Assembly: GCA_021850555.1 (NCBI GenBank)
Contig: JAJZLX010000794.1
Location: 1 to 8,658 of the forward strand
From: Pseudomonadota bacterium
GTDB taxonomy: Bacteria; Pseudomonadota; Gammaproteobacteria; Steroidobacterales; Steroidobacteraceae
DNA: 8,658 nt
Direction: 5' to 3'
The stretch's first letter is position 1; every line of letters begins with the position of its first letter. Of this stretch, positions 4,642-8,658 are shown piece after piece. The notes below the pieces were generated by a model, which saw only the letters and a list, made by a program, of their open reading frames with translations, was not told the origin of the DNA and made no database searches. The translations under genes were made by a program, and so were the position numbers.

Positions 4642-7600
4642 TCATCGCTGTGCGTCCCCGACGGCATCCCCAGCTCCCTCATTCGTGAGCCGTCCGCGAC
4701 GCAGCGCATGCTCCTTGAGCATGACGAACAGGATCGGTACCAAAATCATCACGGCGATCGTCGCTGTCACCATGCCGCCGACGATCGGCGAGGCGATCGG
4801 CTTCATCACGTCCGAGCCGATCCCCGTCTCCCAGAGAATGGGCGCGAGACTCCCAATGACGGCACAGACGGTCATGAGCACCGGGCGCAACCGCAGCACG
4901 GCCCCGTCGATCGCGGCCGCTTCGAGCTCCTCACGCGTCAGGGCATGGTGCGATTTCAGGCGCTCCTCGAGCGCGCCGCGCAGGTACACCATCATGACCA
5001 CCGCAGTCTCCACGGCAATACCAAAGAGCGCGATGTAGCCGACGGCCACCGCGACGCTGAATTCATAGCCGAGCAACCATTGCAGCAGCAGCCCGCCCAT
5101 GAGCGCGAACAAGGCAGGGAAAAACAGCAGCGCCGCCTCGGCGACCGAGCGGAACAGGAGGTACAGGAGGAGGAAGATCACCACAAAGACGACCGGCAGG
5201 ATGAGCTCGAGGCGCTGCTTCGCCTGCATCTCGAACTCGTACTGGCCGGACCACTTGTAGGTGTACCCCGGAGGCAGCGTAAGCCGCTCGTGAAGGAGCC
5301 GGTTGGCGTGCGCCACGAAGCCGCCATAGTTCGAGGTACTCAGGTTGAGGTACACATATCCGGTGAGCTGCCCCCCTTCGTCCCGGATCATGGAAGGCCC
5401 CCGGGAGAAGGTGATCGTCGCCACCTCGCCGAGCGGGATCTGGGCGCCCGTGGGGGTGGCGATCACGACCTGCTCGAGCTGTGGGAGGTTGTTGCGAAAG
5501 TCGTGGGCGTAGCGCACGTTGATGGGGAAGCGCTCGCGACCCTGCACCGTCTCGGCGATATCCTCGCCCCCGATCCCCGATTCGATGGCGCGTTGAACGT
5601 CCCCGACGGTGAGGCCGTAGCGGGCCGCCTCGAGCCGGTGGACCGCGATGTTGATGTAGAGGCCCTGCGCGACACGCTCGGCGAAGACCGATTCGACACC
5701 GGGCAGGCGGGTGAGCAGATCGCTGATGCGCCCGCCGAGCCGAGCGATCCCCGCGAGAGTCGGTCCCTGGATCTTCAGGCCCACGGGCGTCTTGATGCCG
5801 GTGAGTTCCATGTCAAGCCGGCCCGCAACCGGCATGGTCCAGGTGTTGGTGAGCCCCGGAAATTGCAGCTTCGCGTCCATCTGCTGGATCAACTTCTCGT
5901 AGGTCATCCCGACGGGCCATTGCCGGCGGGGCTTGAGCATGATGGTGGTATCGAACATGTCCAGCGGGGCATTATCGGTCGCGCTGTCGGAGCGCCCGGC
6001 CGTGCCAAACACCGACTTGACCTCCGGGAACGAGCGAATGATGCGATCCTGTTCCTGCAGGAGCTGAGTGACCTGCGTGATCGAGATGCCGGGCAGCGCG
6101 GTGGGCATGTAGAGCACCGAACCTTCGTAGAGCGCCGGCATGAACTCACTGCCAATGCGCTGGGCAAGGGGCACCGTGAGTGCAAGGACGATCACTGCCA
6201 CAGCGAGAGCCGTCCGGCGATAGCGCAGGCAGAGCTTGAGCACCGGCAGATACAGCGCGCGGGTAAGGCGGGAGATGGGATTGTGCGACTCGGGTCGCAG
6301 TCGGCCGCGGATGAAGAGCGGCATCAGCAGCGGCACCAGGGTGATCGCGAGAATCGACGAACAGGCGATCGCCAGCGTCTTGGTCCAGGCGAGCGGCGTG
6401 AAGAGCCGCCCCTCTGGCCCCTTGAGCAGGAAGACTGGGAGGAACGAAACGATGATGATGATCAGGGAAAAGAAGAGCGCCGGCGCGACCTGCTCGGCCG
6501 CACCGAGCAGGAGCGCGCGGCGCTCCTGCGGCGCCGGGGCCGTGGGCGCAGCACCGCCCTCGCCCACCGGCACTCCTGCGGCCTCGCCCGGGCGGCCATT
6601 GGCCGGCAGCCCCTCGGCGCCTCCATCCGCTTCGGCGAGCCGCCGGTAGCCGTTCTCGACCATGACCATGGCGGCATCGACCAGCACCCCGATCGCGAGC
6701 GCAAGTCCCCCAAGGGACATGATGTTGCTCGAGACGTGCAGGAAGTACATCGGGATGAACGCGGCGATGACCGCAATTGGGATGGAGAGAATCGGGATCA
6801 GCGCCGAGCGGAAATGCCACAGGAACAGTACAATCACGAGGCTCACCACCAGCGCCTCTTCGATGAGATCGCGCTCGAGGGTGTGAACCGAAGCCTCGAT
6901 GAGACCTGCGCGGTCGTAGGCACTACGGATGGTGACGCCGGGCGGAAGCGACGGGGCAATCTCGGCAAGTTTTGCCTTCACCGCCTGGATGACCTTGAGG
7001 GCGTTCTCGCCATAGCGCATCACGACGATGCCGCCAACGGTCTCGCCCTCACCCTGCCAATCGGCAACGCCGCGGCGAGGCGCGGGACCGAAATTCACCG
7101 TGCCGAGATCCTTGACCAACACCGGCGTGCCGTTCTTGACAACCACCGGAATGTCGGCGAGATCCTGCAGTGATCGAATGTACCCGAGACCGCGTACCAT
7201 GTACTCCGCGCCTGAGAGCTCGAGCACCCCACCGCCCACCTCGTTGGTGCTCGCGCGGATGCGCTCGATCACTGTCGAGAGCGGGATGTCGTAGGCACGC
7301 AGCTTGTCCGGGTCCAGATTCACCTGGTACTGACGCACGAACCCGCCGATCGAAGCGACCTCCGCCACGCCCGGCACGGTCTCGAGCTGATAGCGCAGGT
7401 ACCAGTCCTGAAGGGTGCGCAAATCGGCGAGGCTATAGCGGTGAGTGTGATCGACGAGCGCATATTCGTAGACCCACCCGGCGGCGGTCGCATCCGGTCC
7501 CATCTCGGGATGAACCCCTGGCGGGAGGCGACCCTCGATCTGCTGAAGGTACTCGAGCACGCGCGAGCGGGCCCAGTAGAGGTTCGTCCCGTCCTTGAAC

Positions 7601-7887
7601 ACGACGAACACGTATGAGTCGCCGAACATCGTCTGGGCGCGCACCGCCTTCACCCGTGGCGCGGCGAGCAGCGTCGTGACAATGGGATAGGTCACCTGAT
7701 CTTCGATGAGGTTCGGTGGCTGGCCCGCCCAGCGGGTGTGGATGACGACCTCGACGTCGGAGATGTCCGGCAACGCATCGATCGGGATATGCCTCATCGA
7801 CCAGAGACCCGCAGCAATCGCGAGGAGGGTCCCGGTGAAGACGAGGAAGCGGTTCGCCGCGCACCAGCGCAGGATTCGGGCGATCAT
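4642..7887 (-). CDS. cusA: CusA-type Cu(I)/Ag(I) RND efflux pump
   Basis: Proton-driven inner-membrane pump of 1081 residues, of the heavy-metal-efflux (HME) RND family. It has the expected twelve-helix plan: one N-terminal helix (about 13-31), a large periplasmic domain, helices 2-6 from about 342 to 525, helix 7 at about 558-575, a second periplasmic domain, and helices 8-12 from about 885. The three methionines that bind Cu(I)/Ag(I) in E. coli CusA (M573, M623, M672) appear to be conserved as M594 (VLYMPTALPG), M644 (APLDMF) and M693 (RLDMELTGIK), with identical spacings. Helix 4 reads AIGVLVDAAMVMVEN with D404, the monovalent-metal (HME4) form rather than the DFG...DGAVV form of Zn/Co pumps. 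The loop at about 413-465 is some 22 residues longer than in E. coli and rich in Gly, Ala and Pro. ATG directly abuts the cusB stop (ATG TAG ATG) with GGGAGGG upstream. Confidence 0.94.
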   Translation of the reverse strand: MIARILRWCAANRFLVFTGTLLAIAAGLWSMRHIPIDALPDISDVEVVIHTRWAGQPPNLIEDQVTYPIVTTLLAAPRVKAVRAQTMFGDSYVFVVFKDGTNLYWARSRVLEYLQQIEGRLPPGVHPEMGPDATAAGWVYEYALVDHTHRYSLADLRTLQDWYLRYQLETVPGVAEVASIGGFVRQYQVNLDPDKLRAYDIPLSTVIERIRASTNEVGGGVLELSGAEYMVRGLGYIRSLQDLADIPVVVKNGTPVLVKDLGTVNFGPAPRRGVADWQGEGETVGGIVVMRYGENALKVIQAVKAKLAEIAPSLPPGVTIRSAYDRAGLIEASVHTLERDLIEEALVVSLVIVLFLWHFRSALIPILSIPIAVIAAFIPMYFLHVSSNIMSLGGLALAIGVLVDAAMVMVENGYRRLAEADGGAEGLPANGRPGEAAGVPVGEGGAAPTAPAPQERRALLLGAAEQVAPALFFSLIIIIVSFLPVFLLKGPEGRLFTPLAWTKTLAIACSSILAITLVPLLMPLFIRGRLRPESHNPISRLTRALYLPVLKLCLRYRRTALAVAVIVLALTVPLAQRIGSEFMPALYEGSVLYMPTALPGISITQVTQLLQEQDRIIRSFPEVKSVFGTAGRSDSATDNAPLDMFDTTIMLKPRRQWPVGMTYEKLIQQMDAKLQFPGLTNTWTMPVAGRLDMELTGIKTPVGLKIQGPTLAGIARLGGRISDLLTRLPGVESVFAERVAQGLYINIAVHRLEAARYGLTVGDVQRAIESGIGGEDIAETVQGRERFPINVRYAHDFRNNLPQLEQVVIATPTGAQIPLGEVATITFSRGPSMIRDEGGQLTGYVYLNLSTSNYGGFVAHANRLLHERLTLPPGYTYKWSGQYEFEMQAKQRLELILPVVFVVIFLLLYLLFRSVAEAALLFFPALFALMGGLLLQWLLGYEFSVAVAVGYIALFGIAVETAVVMMVYLRGALEERLKSHHALTREELEAAAIDGAVLRLRPVLMTVCAVIGSLAPILWETGIGSDVMKPIASPIVGGMVTATIAVMILVPILFVMLKEHALRRGRLTNEGAGDAVGDAQR

Positions 7888-8658
7888 CTACATCCCTCCC
7901 GCCGCATCGACCGAAAGTTGGTGAGTCGCCAAGACGTGATCCCCTTTTCGGGCCACGACAGCGACTTGCCAGGTGCCGCCTCCCGTCAGGGTCACCGAAC
8001 CCTGGTACGCGCCGTTTCCGGCTGGACTCAATTGCACCGAAACGTGCTTGCCCGCCATCCCCATGGCCGACATCGCCGGCAGCACGAACGTCGCACTCAC
8101 CTGCGCACCGTTGACCGGCCCGCCCTTGGGGTCGGTGAGCGTCACGCGGATCAGATTGCGCCCGACGCGCGGGGGATTCGGTTGCAGGGATACGGCGAGA
8201 CGCGCCTGTGGAGCACCTGCGGTCCGCGGTGCCGCGGGCGGCGGCGCGAAGGCGGACAATGCGGCCTGCAGCTGGCTTTGGGAATCGATGAGGAAGTTGG
8301 CCGACGTGACGATGCGCTCGCCGGGCTTCAGACCGTTGAGAACGATGTATTCATCGCCAACCTCGGCACCGAGACGCACATCACGCGGCTCGAGATACCC
8401 GTCGCCCCGGTCCACGAACACGATCTGCCGGGTGCCCGTCTGCAGCACCCCGGAGGCCGGAATCACCACCTGCTCACCCATCGGGGCCTCGAGCGAGACG
8501 TTGACGAACATGTCCGGCACGAGCTTCAACGTGGGGTTCGCAAATCGCAGGCGCACCCGCGCCGTGCGGGTCGAGGCATCAATCTCGGGGTAGATGAAAT
8601 CCACCCGACCGGTGAAGCGCCGTCCAGGGTACGTGTCGACGGTGAGGCTTGCCCGATC
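7888..8658 (-). CDS. cusB: CusB-like periplasmic adaptor with C-terminal FixH/YtkA-like domain (5' end outside window)
   Basis: Membrane-fusion (adaptor) subunit joining the RND pump to an outer-membrane channel; the last 256 residues are visible and the start lies beyond the right edge. Visible residues 1-60 are the beta-barrel part (GRRFTGRVDFIYPEID, then TRTARVRLRFANP, LVPDMFVNVSLE). Residues 61-138 are the membrane-proximal domain (VVIPASGVLQTGTRQIVFVD, GLKPGERIVTSANFLIDSQS), matching CusB-type adaptors. After a PPPAAP linker, residues of about 152-256 form an extra beta-sandwich-like domain resembling FixH/YtkA: LIRVTLTDPKGGPVNGAQV, LPAMSAMGMAGK, and GAYQGSVTLTGGGTWQVAV. Its Met-rich loop (LPAMSAMGM) is a plausible metal contact. 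The stop TAG touches the cusA ATG, so the two are translated from one message. The outer-membrane CusC-like gene is probably further upstream. Confidence 0.9.
   Translation of the reverse strand, partial: DRASLTVDTYPGRRFTGRVDFIYPEIDASTRTARVRLRFANPTLKLVPDMFVNVSLEAPMGEQVVIPASGVLQTGTRQIVFVDRGDGYLEPRDVRLGAEVGDEYIVLNGLKPGERIVTSANFLIDSQSQLQAALSAFAPPPAAPRTAGAPQARLAVSLQPNPPRVGRNLIRVTLTDPKGGPVNGAQVSATFVLPAMSAMGMAGKHVSVQLSPAGNGAYQGSVTLTGGGTWQVAVVARKGDHVLATHQLSVDAAGGM

Noticed and set aside
4352..4645. Minus-strand frame of 97 codons overlapping the cusA stop and the small exported gene
   Set aside because: It has a Pro/Arg/Cys-rich composition, no good ribosome site, and overlaps a gene with a clear signal peptide and GGAGG.
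4180..7173. A 997-codon open frame on the plus strand, antisense to cusA
   Set aside because: It is rich in Arg, His, Glu, Gly and Asp with no hydrophobic core or known motif, and mirrors a highly conserved pump gene. Long antisense frames are expected at this GC content.

Overview
This is a GC-rich, densely packed metal-resistance region, most likely from a proteobacterium. The mer genes, the CusBA-type efflux genes and the codon usage fit Gamma- or Betaproteobacteria. A mer operon carrying merC without merT/merP recalls arrangements known from acidophilic sulfur/iron oxidisers, but the host cannot be fixed from this window. No rRNA, tRNA, transposase, CRISPR array or replication origin was seen.

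Layout, left to right. (1) Mercury module, 1-1763. merA (mercuric reductase, cut by the left edge) and merC (inner-membrane Hg(II) importer) are read on the minus strand. They diverge from merR on the plus strand. The space between holds a textbook MerR-controlled promoter: TTGACT, 19-bp spacer, TAAGAT, with a CCGTA/TACGG dyad. (2) A stretch without an intact gene, 1764-2467. Its right half holds the frameshifted remains of a membrane-protein gene. (3) A three-gene minus-strand operon, 4150 to 2468: an ArsR/SmtB-type repressor, an alpha/beta hydrolase with an aspartate nucleophile, and a small four-helix membrane protein. The broken gene follows directly and probably was its fourth member. A promoter whose spacer contains a TACAC-N6-GTGTA dyad lies just upstream of arsR. 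(4) A monovalent-metal (Cu/Ag) RND efflux operon on the minus strand, 8658 to 4270: cusB-like adaptor (cut by the right edge, with an extra C-terminal FixH/YtkA-like domain), cusA-like pump, and a 63-residue exported protein.

Working together: Hg(II) derepresses merC-merA, so mercury is brought in and reduced to Hg(0). CusBA moves Cu(I)/Ag(I) out through an outer-membrane channel presumably encoded beyond the right edge. The small exported protein at the end of the cus operon is the most novel-looking item. Its mature part contains two copies of the pattern C-x3-H-x3-M, 19 residues apart, which suggests a periplasmic metal-binding protein of a type I do not recognise. The ArsR-hydrolase operon is the second unexplained unit: a metal-type repressor controlling an enzyme rather than a pump.
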